A stretch of 64,000 nt of DNA from Flavobacteriales bacterium UBA5040. GTDB lineage: Bacteria; Bacteroidota; Bacteroidia; Flavobacteriales; Weeksellaceae. Both the position numbers and the translations under genes were made by a program. The DNA lies in assembly GCA_002415135.1 (NCBI GenBank), contig DIBY01000022.1:186001-250000 (forward strand), given 5' to 3'. Under the pieces are notes generated by a model, which saw only the letters and a program-made list of their open reading frames with translations, was not told the DNA's origin and ran no database searches. The first letter of the stretch is position 1. Every line of letters starts with the position of its first letter. Shown here one piece after another: positions 42,155 through 51,373 of this stretch.

Positions 42155-43810
42155 TTGAAATATAAATCTGTTAGTATTTATAAAAAAATAGTTTTCTTAA
42201 CTGCTACTTTACTACTTATGTATAAAAACACCTTCTTATATTCCTCTTTCCTGCTTCTTTGTACACTATCATTTATCCTGATAATTTCTAATATCACTTT
42301 TCTTTTTAACTATGATATTAATACTTTAAATACTTTACTTAGTTTCTTAATAAGTATAATTTTACTAATTTACATTAGTAAAAAGCCACTTGAGATTCTC
42401 GCGTCGGTATTTGTTGCAATACTATTTTCTGTCCTTAGCTATTATTTAGCGATTACCTATTTTGATACTTCTTATGATGGTCAAGGATATCATCAGGAAA
42501 CAATCTATTTGCTAAAAAACGGCTGGAATCCTATTTATGAAGAGAGTAATGCTTTTAGAATGTGGATTAATCATTATCAAAAGGGCAATGAAATTATTCA
42601 ATCTAATATTTACTTTTTAACGGATCAAATAGAATCTGGAAAAATGATTAATTTACTGTTGTTATTTATAGCAATTTTCACCTCGTTTACTTTCTTAGAT
42701 ACTTTGAAGATCAAATTTTATTTCAAGTTTCTGCTTATTTTTATAGTAGTTTTTAATCCGGTCGTTTTCACCCAACTTTTCACTTACTATTTAGATGCTA
42801 ATTGGTATTTAGCGCTTGTTATTTCACTATCATCTTTGCTGAGTTATTATTCAACTAAAAAACAGATATTCTTAATTATTTTTGTTTTAAGTGCTGTAAT
42901 TTTCTGTTCCTTAAAATTAACCTCTATTCCTGTTTTTATTGTTCTTTCAATTTTTGCCGTGAGTTATCATTTTGCAGAACAAAAGAAGATACTATTCAAA
43001 CCATTTCTTTCAATATTCATCTTGTCTATAATTTGTAATATCAATCCCTTCCTGACAAACCTCAAAAACGGATTTCATATCCTATATCCTTTCGCTGGGG
43101 AAAATAAAAGTGATATTCTGAATCAGAATATACCTATAATGTTATTAAATAAAAATCGTATTGAAAGAATATTGATATCTCTGTTTTCTGAAACTACTGA
43201 TAACAGAGATGCGATTCTTTTACATACCTTAAAGATACCTTTTGCGGTTAGCATTGATCAATTATTTATTAATTATGATACCAGATTGGGTGGATTTGGA
43301 TTTTTTTTTAGTGGGGTATTGGTTATTTCATTATTGCTTGCGATCTACATATTATTTATAAAAACTAATAAATTACAAAAAAAGAGTTTTATTATTTTAT
43401 TTATGGGAATCCTTTGTAGTATTTTGATAAATCCTGCAAGTTGGTGGGCCAGATTATCTGCACAAATTTGGTTACTTCCTATAGTTATCATTATTTTTGG
43501 TCTCCTTTCGCAAAATAAAATAGCCAAAGTATTATCTCAACTTTCTATTGTTATTTTCATGATAAACATACTTATTCCTGGATACATAACGTATCGTAAA
43601 TTAAATGATGACAATAAAATCATGAATAATTTCGTTGATTCTGTTGGAAATAAGACAATTATTTTAGATCTTAATAATCAATTTGGTTTTCAACAATATT
43701 ATCTTAAATTTAAAGAAAGAAATATAAGTTATAAAATAAGAGATGTTCAAAAAAAAATTAAGCTTGCCCCTTATACACGGGATGTGTACTATGAAATAGA
43801 AACAAAGTAA
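42155..43810 (+). CDS. Multi-spanning membrane protein, GT-C glycosyltransferase or Wzy candidate
   Basis: A 551-residue protein, extremely AT-rich, with about 11-12 hydrophobic segments. The first extracytoplasmic loop contains YFDTSYDGQGYHQETIYLL (about 107-125), with the Asp and His expected in GT-C enzymes or membrane oligosaccharide polymerases. I cannot tell whether it transfers a lipid-linked sugar (GT-C), polymerises repeats (Wzy) or has another role. The start could be TTG at 42155 or ATG at 42218 (MYKNTFLYSS); the longer form is shown. The 8-bp gap to the GT2 before it implies co-transcription. Confidence 0.6.
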   Translation: MKYKSVSIYKKIVFLTATLLLMYKNTFLYSSFLLLCTLSFILIISNITFLFNYDINTLNTLLSFLISIILLIYISKKPLEILASVFVAILFSVLSYYLAITYFDTSYDGQGYHQETIYLLKNGWNPIYEESNAFRMWINHYQKGNEIIQSNIYFLTDQIESGKMINLLLLFIAIFTSFTFLDTLKIKFYFKFLLIFIVVFNPVVFTQLFTYYLDANWYLALVISLSSLLSYYSTKKQIFLIIFVLSAVIFCSLKLTSIPVFIVLSIFAVSYHFAEQKKILFKPFLSIFILSIICNINPFLTNLKNGFHILYPFAGENKSDILNQNIPIMLLNKNRIERILISLFSETTDNRDAILLHTLKIPFAVSIDQLFINYDTRLGGFGFFFSGVLVISLLLAIYILFIKTNKLQKKSFIILFMGILCSILINPASWWARLSAQIWLLPIVIIIFGLLSQNKIAKVLSQLSIVIFMINILIPGYITYRKLNDDNKIMNNFVDSVGNKTIILDLNNQFGFQQYYLKFKERNISYKIRDVQKKIKLAPYTRDVYYEIETK

Positions 43811-43840
43811 ACCTATTTATTTAAGAATCATTAAGTACTA

Positions 43841-44680
43841 ATGCGAAATCCACTTTTCTCCATCCTTGTCGCCCAATACAATAACGGAAAATATTTCGAA
43901 GATTGTTATAATAGCATTATAGCACAAACCTATCAAAATTGGGAAGTGATTATTGTTGACGACGCTTCTACCGACAATTCTGTAGCAGTGATGAAAGAGT
44001 TGATTGGTGATGATTCCCGTTTTAAAATTGAAATCCTTCCTAAAAATAGAGGATGTGGTTTCACCAAAAGAAGATGTGCAGAACTTGCAAGCGGTGAGAT
44101 ATGCGCTTTTTTGGATCCTGATGATTCAATCACAGAAGACGCGTTGGAAATAATGATGTCAGAACATGAAAAACATTCAGAAGCGTCAATGATTTATTCC
44201 AAAACCTCTTTGTGCGATGAGCATTTGAATATAGAGTTCGAAAGAAAATCGCAACAAGTAAAAAACGCTGATCCTTATTTTTTTAACTTTGACGGCTTCG
44301 TCTTTCATTTTTTATCCTATAAAAAAAGTTTTTATAATCAAACGGCTGGAATTAATAACTATCTGCAAAGGGCGGTTGACCAAGATTTGGTATTTCTGCT
44401 ATATGAAGTCGGACCTTGTTTTTTTATAGATACAGCATTGTACAAGTATAGAATACATGAGAATGGAATTTCAACTACCACAAATTCAGATAAAGCGTAT
44501 TTTTGGCATTGGGTAGCAATTATAGATGCAGCAAAAAGACGAAATATTAATATTGAAAATCTATTTATTGATAAAGCCTTAAGAAGTAGAAGAGAACAAG
44601 CTTTACAGAAGGAAATTGATTATTATAATAAGTCGTTGGTATTTAAAATATTAAGAAAATTAGGTCTATTTAAAATATGA
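43841..44680 (+). CDS. Family 2 glycosyltransferase
   Basis: A 279-residue GT-A protein. VIIVDDASTDNSVAVM (about 36-51) and CAFLDPDDSITEDALEI (about 88-104) are intact, as is FTKRRCAELASG just before it. The last 4 bp overlap the start of the GT4 gene at 44677 (ATGA), so the two are translationally coupled. A short C-terminal helical tail (KEIDYYNKSLVFKILRKLGL) could associate with the membrane. Confidence 0.9.
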   Translation: MRNPLFSILVAQYNNGKYFEDCYNSIIAQTYQNWEVIIVDDASTDNSVAVMKELIGDDSRFKIEILPKNRGCGFTKRRCAELASGEICAFLDPDDSITEDALEIMMSEHEKHSEASMIYSKTSLCDEHLNIEFERKSQQVKNADPYFFNFDGFVFHFLSYKKSFYNQTAGINNYLQRAVDQDLVFLLYEVGPCFFIDTALYKYRIHENGISTTTNSDKAYFWHWVAIIDAAKRRNINIENLFIDKALRSRREQALQKEIDYYNKSLVFKILRKLGLFKI

Positions 44681-45903
44681 ATTCACACAAAAAGAAAATA
44701 TTAATTATTTCACCTTTTGCTCCGTTTCCACTTCGAAGCGGAGCAGATTTAGCACAGCATTTTTTTTTAGATGAGCTACCACCTTATGTAGACATCGTTT
44801 TTTGTACAAAAATAAATGATAACCTTTATTATAAAAAATTAAAAAATTACAAGAAGAAAAATCAAAAAATTGAGATAGTATTTTTTGATAATCGTCCTGG
44901 TAAATTTAGTTTCCTGAATTTAAAAATCTTCATTGCAAGGCTTTTGAATACCGTTTGGAAAAAGAAAAAAGAAATTACAAATGAAAACTATAAACCTTAC
45001 TCTGATATAGTCGACAGATCATATTTAAACTTTATCGAAGAAATTCTAAAAGAAAAAAAAATAGATATCGTTCAATTTGAGTTTTTAACTGATGTAAACC
45101 TTGCTAAATTTTTACCAATAAATATTAAAAAAGTTTTAATACATCACGAAATTTGGTTTAAAGCCGTAGAGCTGAGAAATAATCGAATTAGTAGTTACTC
45201 AAAAAAAGAGCTTGAACAACTTAAGAATGATGAACTAGAATTACTACGAAGTTTTGATACAATCGCCGTTTTTAATATGGATGATAAGACGCTATTAGAA
45301 AAAGAATTATCAGGAAAATCAATAATGCTTTCACCATATGCTATTCCGGATGAAGAAATTCACCAAAATAATTGCTCAGAGCACTTTGAGAATTTTCTTT
45401 TTATTGGAGCTGAAATTCATTTGCCAAATAAGCAGGGACTACAGTGGTTTTTGGAAGATATATATATTCCAAATAAAGAAATAATTAATCAAAATATTAT
45501 TATTATCGGAGTATGGAGTGAAGATTTTATGTCAATGTATAGTTCTCATTCTACAGTTATCTTTAAAAATTCTGTTGAAAAATTATATCCATTTTACAAA
45601 AGTTCTGCAATGATTGTTCCCATATTATCAGGTAGCGGTTTACGAACGAAAATACTAATTGCCCTTGCCAATAAAGTACCAGTTTTTACAACTAGATTTG
45701 CTGCTGAAGGGCTTTATAAAAATAACGGTAGCAAACATCTAATGTTTTTTGAAAGTCCTGAAGATTTTGTAACCATTATCAAAAAAGATAACTTTAACAA
45801 ATTACTAAAAGAAACCGCAATACTAGGATTTGAATTTTATATTGAAAACTTTTCAAAAAAGCAAATTATCAATAACCGCCTTAAAATTTATAATTCAAAC
45901 TAA
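44677..45903 (+). CDS. Family 4-type glycosyltransferase (GT-B)
   Basis: A 408-residue GT-B protein. The N-terminal domain opens KILIISPFAPFPLRSGADLA, and the donor domain has LFIGAEIHLPNKQGLQWFLED (about 247-267) and AMIVPILSGSGLRTKILIALANKVPVFTTRFAAEGL (about 320-355), in which the Glu of AEGL corresponds to the second Glu of the EX7E motif. It is a GT4-type retaining transferase with unknown donor. It overlaps the upstream GT2 by 4 bp. Confidence 0.85.
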   Translation: MNSHKKKILIISPFAPFPLRSGADLAQHFFLDELPPYVDIVFCTKINDNLYYKKLKNYKKKNQKIEIVFFDNRPGKFSFLNLKIFIARLLNTVWKKKKEITNENYKPYSDIVDRSYLNFIEEILKEKKIDIVQFEFLTDVNLAKFLPINIKKVLIHHEIWFKAVELRNNRISSYSKKELEQLKNDELELLRSFDTIAVFNMDDKTLLEKELSGKSIMLSPYAIPDEEIHQNNCSEHFENFLFIGAEIHLPNKQGLQWFLEDIYIPNKEIINQNIIIIGVWSEDFMSMYSSHSTVIFKNSVEKLYPFYKSSAMIVPILSGSGLRTKILIALANKVPVFTTRFAAEGLYKNNGSKHLMFFESPEDFVTIIKKDNFNKLLKETAILGFEFYIENFSKKQIINNRLKIYNSN

Positions 45904-46045
45904 AAAACTTTATGTAATCTAATTTGATAGCAATTGCTGAAAAGAAATGTCAGTTAATTTTCTAAATAATATCTTAAGAATGCAATGTCTGGGCTTCGAT
46001 CTCCTGATTAAGGAAATTTTAAATATTACTTTATAAAAATGAGAA

Positions 46046-46296
46046 ATGAAAAATAAGAAAAAATTATTATTCATTATTAACTATTTGAATGTTAGTGTTT
46101 TAAAAAAACGTTAGTTTGCCTACTTCATGATCTTGATTATTCAAAATTTGAAGTGGATTTTCAATTATTTGGACATGAGAATTAGTTTTTGAGAGATATT
46201 CCAGAAGAAGCCAACATTTTGAAAGTTCAAGAAAATAAAAGTTTTTTTTCGCTCATTTCTATGGAAAATATTCCTACTTGTCTTTGTAATGTCTAA
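46046..46296 (+). pseudogene. Remnant of a GT4 glycosyltransferase N-terminus
   Basis: Starting at ATG 46046, MKNKKKLLFIINYLNVSVLK matches the beginning of a typical GT4 enzyme, then stops at 46112. A neighbouring frame continues from about 46115 as VCLLHDLDYSKFEVDFQLFG to HEN, a stop, and then FLRDIPEEANILKVQENKS and SFFSLISMENIPTCLCNV to a stop at 46294. Both the frameshift and the nonsense codon break it, and no C-terminal domain follows, so it is a decayed fragment between two intact GT4 genes. Confidence 0.7.
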
Positions 46297-46330
46297 ATTC
46301 AGTAAATGTTCAGTATAAAAATATTTTAAA

Positions 46331-47482
46331 GTGCGTAAAATTTTAGTTTTAAATAATGATTTAGATTTAGGTGGCGGACAGAAAAGTCTTATTGAATTTT
46401 TGGCTTTCTTGGATTCACTAAACTCTTGTGAAGTAGATTTATTAGTATGGCAAAAAAATGGTCCTCTACAAAAAAAGCTTCCGAAAAAAGTTAACATTAT
46501 TTTCCAAGAATATTCTGTTACCCTAAAAAGTATTAAAACAGAGAAAAATAAAAAGAAGCGTTTTAAACTTTTATTTCAGTATCTTAAGTTTGCCTTTTTT
46601 GCAAAAGTCTTTGGGAAGTCTTGGTTTTTTTACTCTAAAATTAAAAAAAAATATGATATCGTAATATCCTACTCTCACAGTGGCTATCCTCCATTTTTTG
46701 CAATTGATAGAGCGTCAGCTGCCAAGAAATTTATGTGGTATCACCATGGAGTTTATTCTTTAAGCGGAAAAAAAAAGGAATTAGATGGAAAATATTTCGT
46801 GAAGTATGATAAAATAGTTGCTGTTTCATCCAGCAATAAAATAGTTTTAAAAGATAGTTTCCCGGAACTTGAAGACAAGCTAATCGTTATTCCTAATATT
46901 ATTAATGCTTCTTCAATTATCGCTTTATCTAATGAACCATTTCAAGGGATGCACAAAGATGCGAATATTTATAATTTTGTAACTGTCAGTCGTTTTTCTA
47001 AGGAAAAAGGTTTAGACTTAGCAGTAAGTATTGCGTCTGAACTTAAAATGAGAGGTTTACAGTTCAAATGGTATTTCGTTGGAGATGGGGAATTATTTTC
47101 GGCAATAAATGATTTAGCTAAGAAAATGAATGTAACTGATGTTTGTGTTTTTGTAGGAAGTAAAGAAAATCCATATCCTTATTTTAAAAATGCAGAATTA
47201 TATATACAGACTACTTATGTAGAAGCACATCCTATTACTATTAGCGAAGCTTTGATATTGAAGAAAATGATTGTAACTACTGATTTACCTGCAACGAGAG
47301 AAGTATTACAGGATGGAAAACTCGGATTATTGTGTGCGGCAGAACCTACTGTTTTCGCTGAAAATATTTTAAAATTGTTGCATAGTGAGGTTATGCAGAA
47401 AAAGTTAAAAATTGCGGTTGAAAAGAATATTATTGATAACGAAATATCTCATAATAAAATAAAGGAATTATTAAAAATTTAG
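46331..47482 (+). CDS. Family 4 glycosyltransferase
   Basis: A 383-residue GT-B protein that starts with GTG at 46331. N-terminal VLNNDLDLGGGQKSLIEFLA (GGGQ acceptor-domain loop), a C-terminal donor domain with FVTVSRFSKEKGLDLAVSIA (about 215-234), FVGDGELF, and an EX7E region EAHPITISEALILKKMIV (about 297-314). The usual EGFP in the first part is EAHP here; the two Glu are present. The fragment at 46046 upstream is a separate decayed relative. Confidence 0.85.
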   Translation: MRKILVLNNDLDLGGGQKSLIEFLAFLDSLNSCEVDLLVWQKNGPLQKKLPKKVNIIFQEYSVTLKSIKTEKNKKKRFKLLFQYLKFAFFAKVFGKSWFFYSKIKKKYDIVISYSHSGYPPFFAIDRASAAKKFMWYHHGVYSLSGKKKELDGKYFVKYDKIVAVSSSNKIVLKDSFPELEDKLIVIPNIINASSIIALSNEPFQGMHKDANIYNFVTVSRFSKEKGLDLAVSIASELKMRGLQFKWYFVGDGELFSAINDLAKKMNVTDVCVFVGSKENPYPYFKNAELYIQTTYVEAHPITISEALILKKMIVTTDLPATREVLQDGKLGLLCAAEPTVFAENILKLLHSEVMQKKLKIAVEKNIIDNEISHNKIKELLKI

Positions 47483-47794
47483 ATATTGATTTTTATGTAT
47501 GTACTGCACGTTTTTGATTTTTTTTGTAATATACAAAGAGGTTTGGAAGTCACAATTTGGTGAATATATAGAAATCAGCGGTCAACAGACTTTTCTTATT
47601 TGACCTTAATTTATTAGTAGAAAGTTGGAATTGGCAATCAGGAGAATGGTCACATACTGGTCTAAAAAACGGGTCATAAACACAATAAAAAAATAGAAAA
47701 TATTAAATTAAAGAAAAATTAGAAAGTTTTATTACAGAAACCCACTCAAATTCATATTATAGATTTAGTGGAATTTATAAGTGAAAATGGTCTT
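47483..47794. other. AT-rich gap with possible coding remnant
   Basis: A 312-bp stretch between convergent genes. A frame at about 47533-47590 reads KEVWKSQFGEYIEISGQQTF then is interrupted by stops, which may be the remnant of an unknown gene. No promoter, hairpin or repeat is clear. Confidence 0.3.
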
Positions 47795-48859
47795 TTATTT
47801 AACTTGAAAAAGAATTTTAGTCAGCCTTTTCTCAAAAAGTTCATAGGATAATACCGCAAATAAAAGTGAAAGAATTACTGGTACAGTAAAGAAAGAAAGA
47901 GTGTCAACTTTAAAATTAGAATTTAAACTGTATTGGCGGACAATACTTATAATTACGACGTGGAAAAGATAGAGGGAGTATGAAATTTTACCCAAATAAA
48001 TTAAAGGAGGCGATTGTAAAAATTTTGAAATAAAATTTTCTTTAAGTAGTCCAGCGAAAAAAAACATAAAGAGAATAATAATAAAAACGTCATTAACATT
48101 ATAAAAAACAACAGGAATAATTAAAATTATTGAAAGTATAAATATTATTTTATGATTAAAAAATTTATGGTATTTAAAAATTAGATATCCTAAAAAATAA
48201 GAAATTAGCGCCCTTAATAAAGCAAGAAAACCAAAATGAATATTTAAGTTATAAGTTGGTTCGATCTTGGAAATTGCCATTAGTCTAAAATTAAAAATAG
48301 ATACGCTTAAAAATTGGATATGATATAAAATCCAAAATGAGACAATTAAAAGTGTAATCAGAAATATTTTTGAAAACTTTTGTAAAACAAATAGAATAAA
48401 TGGGAAAATTAAATATATAGTCCATTCTATAGATAATGACCATGTTGCAATATTGTAATTGTATAAATTAATATCTGTATAGGCATTAAGAAGTAGGGAT
48501 TCAAAGATGAAATTATAAATAGAAAAATTTTTAAAAACCAACATTGTGAAAATAATGCAAATAAAATAAACGGGGTATATTCTCTTAAATCTTCTTTTCA
48601 TAAAATTTTGATAAGAATTTATCTCCATCTTGTTCTTAAATTCATTTTGATATCTAAGACAAAGAACAAAAGATGATAACATGAAAAAAATATCTACAGA
48701 TAAATAGCCATGCGAAATGGTATTTTTAAAAAAAAGATTTAGTGCTGTTGGAAAAGTTTGATAATTTTTTATAAAAAACCCATTCATAAAATGGAAAATC
48801 ATCACATAAAATGCAGCGATACCTCTGAGTCCAGTCAGTGAGTGAATCTCATGCTTCAT
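47795..48859 (-). CDS. Acyltransferase-3 family membrane O-acyltransferase
   Basis: A 354-residue inner-membrane protein with about ten predicted helices. The family start HSLTGLRGIAAFYVMIFHFM contains the conserved R and His, FKRRFKRIYPVYFIC and SLSIEWTIYLIFPFILF (with the Glu), and a C-terminal LGKISYSLYLFHVVI. These enzymes O-acetylate (or otherwise acylate) sugars of surface polysaccharide. It is the only gene in the 26-62 kb region on the minus strand, is extremely AT-rich, and separates two blocks of + strand genes. It may be a later insertion into the locus. Confidence 0.9.
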   Translation of the reverse strand: MKHEIHSLTGLRGIAAFYVMIFHFMNGFFIKNYQTFPTALNLFFKNTISHGYLSVDIFFMLSSFVLCLRYQNEFKNKMEINSYQNFMKRRFKRIYPVYFICIIFTMLVFKNFSIYNFIFESLLLNAYTDINLYNYNIATWSLSIEWTIYLIFPFILFVLQKFSKIFLITLLIVSFWILYHIQFLSVSIFNFRLMAISKIEPTYNLNIHFGFLALLRALISYFLGYLIFKYHKFFNHKIIFILSIILIIPVVFYNVNDVFIIILFMFFFAGLLKENFISKFLQSPPLIYLGKISYSLYLFHVVIISIVRQYSLNSNFKVDTLSFFTVPVILSLLFAVLSYELFEKRLTKILFQVK

Positions 48860-48908
48860 ATCATAATATAGTTTTTACAAAAGTAACAGAAAAAAACAAA
48901 TAATATTA

Positions 48909-49946
48909 ATGAAAATTTCAGTTATTGTACCCGTTTATAATGTTGAGCCGTATTTGAGAAAATGCCTGGATTCCATCGTGGGACAAAGTTATCCTGATTT
49001 AGAAATTTTATTAGTTGATGATGGTTCAAATGATAATTCAGTTTGTATTTGTGAAGAATTTACGGCAAAAGACGAAAGAGTCGTATTTATTCAGCAGCCC
49101 AATGGCGGTGTTTCCGTGGCTAGAAATACGGGTATTACAGCAGCAACAGGTGAGTACTTGACTTTTGTGGACAGTGACGACTGGCTGGAAAACAGAATGT
49201 ATGAAAAGTTAGTGTCCCAAATAAATAACAATCCTGGTTTAGACATGGTGATGTGTGATTCCACCTTGATAACAAATGATTCTAATATAAAATCAACCGA
49301 TTTCATCAGAGATGGCTATTATTCAAAAACTCAAATCATTTCAGAAATCTATCCCGTTCTTTTGGTTACAGAGGACTTTGGAAAAATACCTGTTGTTTCT
49401 GTCTGGAACTGTTTAATGAAACGTAGTATTTTAATGGAACATCTTATTCGTTTTGAAGCCCAATTACGTTACAGTGAAGACTATCTTTTTATGGCCGAAG
49501 TTATGATCCATATCAATTCTTTTTATTATCTGAAAGGTGATCACTTATACAATTACAGACAGTATGAGGAGTCCCGCTCAAAAAAATTACAGCCCGACTG
49601 GTGGCGAAATTTCCTATTTTTAAATAAAAAATTGAGACAATTACTTGCTCATTCAAAAGAATTTGATTTTACACGGCAATTAAAATTGCAATTGATTCAT
49701 TCTGCCCTGTTTTTAACTGGCGCTATTTGTAATAATAAACATTTACATACAGATAAAAAAGTACACCTCCTCAGAAAATTATTTAATGAACCTGAATTAA
49801 AAGCTGCTTTCTCAAACTTAGATTTTCACAAACAGTCTTTGCCTTTGAAAGTCGTTCTTTACCTGATGAAGAGAAAAATGGCTTTAAGCTATCTGATATA
49901 TAGGAATATGGTTTTTAAAATTAAAATATTAAAGTCTAATAAATGA
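48909..49946 (+). CDS. Family 2 glycosyltransferase
   Basis: A 345-residue GT-A protein. MKISVIVPVYNVEPYLRKCL start, LLVDDGSNDNSVCI (about 36-49), QQPNGGVSVARNTGI, and LTFVDSDDWLENRMYEKL (about 86-103) give a complete nucleotide-sugar and metal site. The C-terminal half has several helices but no clear membrane segment. It overlaps the MBOAT gene by 4 bp, so glycosylation and O-acylation genes are coupled here. Confidence 0.92.
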   Translation: MKISVIVPVYNVEPYLRKCLDSIVGQSYPDLEILLVDDGSNDNSVCICEEFTAKDERVVFIQQPNGGVSVARNTGITAATGEYLTFVDSDDWLENRMYEKLVSQINNNPGLDMVMCDSTLITNDSNIKSTDFIRDGYYSKTQIISEIYPVLLVTEDFGKIPVVSVWNCLMKRSILMEHLIRFEAQLRYSEDYLFMAEVMIHINSFYYLKGDHLYNYRQYEESRSKKLQPDWWRNFLFLNKKLRQLLAHSKEFDFTRQLKLQLIHSALFLTGAICNNKHLHTDKKVHLLRKLFNEPELKAAFSNLDFHKQSLPLKVVLYLMKRKMALSYLIYRNMVFKIKILKSNK

Positions 49947-51373
49947 TATTTAATTCCTTTACTTATCTTTTCTTCCTTCCAATCGTTTTTATTTTATACT
50001 GGTTCGTTACACGAAAAAATTTAAAATTTCAAAACATTCTGTTGCTTTTATCCAGCTATCTCTTTTACGCAACATGGAATTGGAAGTTTTTATTTTTACT
50101 TATTTTCTCCACCCTCCTTGATTACTACACGGGTCTTAAAATGGAGGACTCCCAACGCAAAACTGAAAAGCAATTTTGGTTTTGGTTGAGTATTTCGGTG
50201 AATTTAGGATTTTTAGGGGTCTTTAAATACTATAATTTTTTTATCAGTTCCTTTGCTGAGGCACTGCAGCGCTTTGGGATGAAACCGCACTTATCTACGC
50301 TTGAAATTATTTTACCGGTGGGAATTTCATTTTATACTTTTCATGGTTTGTCTTACGTGATTGATATTTATAAAGATAAAATCAAACCCGAGAAAAATTT
50401 TTTAGACTATGCGGTGTTTGTATGCTTTTTTCCTCTTTTAGTTGCGGGTCCTATAGAAAGAGCAACCCATCTTCTGCCCCAAATTCAGAAAAAAAGAATC
50501 TTTAAATATTCCCAGACAGTTGATGGATTACGGCAAATATTGTGGGGTCTCTTTATGAAAATTGTTGTAGCTGACAATTGTGCAATAGTTGTAAATGAGG
50601 TTTTTAAAGACCAGCACCAATACAATGCACCCTCCCTCATTATTGCAGCAGTTTTTTTCGCCTTTCAGATTTATGGTGACTTCGCAGGATACTCTAATAT
50701 TGCTCTTGGGAGTGCCAAATTATTTGGGATCGATTTGTTAAAGAATTTCGCTTTTCCTTATTTTTCCCGAGATATTGCGGAGTTTTGGCGTCGGTGGCAC
50801 ATTTCACTTTCCAGTTGGTTCAAAGATTATCTATATATTCCCTTAGGTGGAAGTAGAGGCGGAAAATGGATGGTGGTACGTAATACCATGATCATATTTT
50901 TAGTGAGTGGCTTTTGGCATGGTGCTAACTGGACTTTTATTATTTGGGGCTTCTTAAATGCACTTTACATTATACCCTTGGTAATATTCAACCTTAATAG
51001 GAAAAATACCAATACAGTAGCAGAAAATAAATTACTGCCGAGTTTGAAAGAATTTTCACAAATGCTGTTGACTTTTGGGATTACAACAATTGCGTGGGTG
51101 TTTTTTAGGTCAGAAACAGTTTCAGGTGCTTTTCATTTTATTCGAAGAATGCTGGATTATAATAACTATCATTTACCACAAACTGATTTTAAACCTTTCC
51201 TATTTATCTTTGTTTTAGTTATGGTAGAATGGTTTCAGAGAACAAAGGAACATGGTTTACAGTTGGATCATATCAAAAGTATCCTCATCCGATGGTCCAT
51301 TTATGGAGTACTGCTTTTAATGATCTTATTTTTCGGTGCCAATTCTGATTCATTTATTTATTTTCAGTTCTAA
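49943..51373 (+). CDS. MBOAT-family polysaccharide O-acyltransferase (AlgI-like)
   Basis: A 476-residue inner-membrane protein with about eleven helices. The conserved blocks are present: FLPLLVAGPIERATHLLPQI-type segment (about 168-190), DIAEFWRRWHISLSSWFKDYLYIP with His286 and FLVSGFWHGANWTFIIWG with the catalytic-type His326. These proteins move acetyl groups across the membrane to polysaccharides in partnership with an SGNH-fold protein; the next gene encodes such a partner. The coupling with GT2 upstream places it in capsule or exopolysaccharide O-acetylation. Confidence 0.95.
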   Translation: MIFNSFTYLFFLPIVFILYWFVTRKNLKFQNILLLLSSYLFYATWNWKFLFLLIFSTLLDYYTGLKMEDSQRKTEKQFWFWLSISVNLGFLGVFKYYNFFISSFAEALQRFGMKPHLSTLEIILPVGISFYTFHGLSYVIDIYKDKIKPEKNFLDYAVFVCFFPLLVAGPIERATHLLPQIQKKRIFKYSQTVDGLRQILWGLFMKIVVADNCAIVVNEVFKDQHQYNAPSLIIAAVFFAFQIYGDFAGYSNIALGSAKLFGIDLLKNFAFPYFSRDIAEFWRRWHISLSSWFKDYLYIPLGGSRGGKWMVVRNTMIIFLVSGFWHGANWTFIIWGFLNALYIIPLVIFNLNRKNTNTVAENKLLPSLKEFSQMLLTFGITTIAWVFFRSETVSGAFHFIRRMLDYNNYHLPQTDFKPFLFIFVLVMVEWFQRTKEHGLQLDHIKSILIRWSIYGVLLLMILFFGANSDSFIYFQF

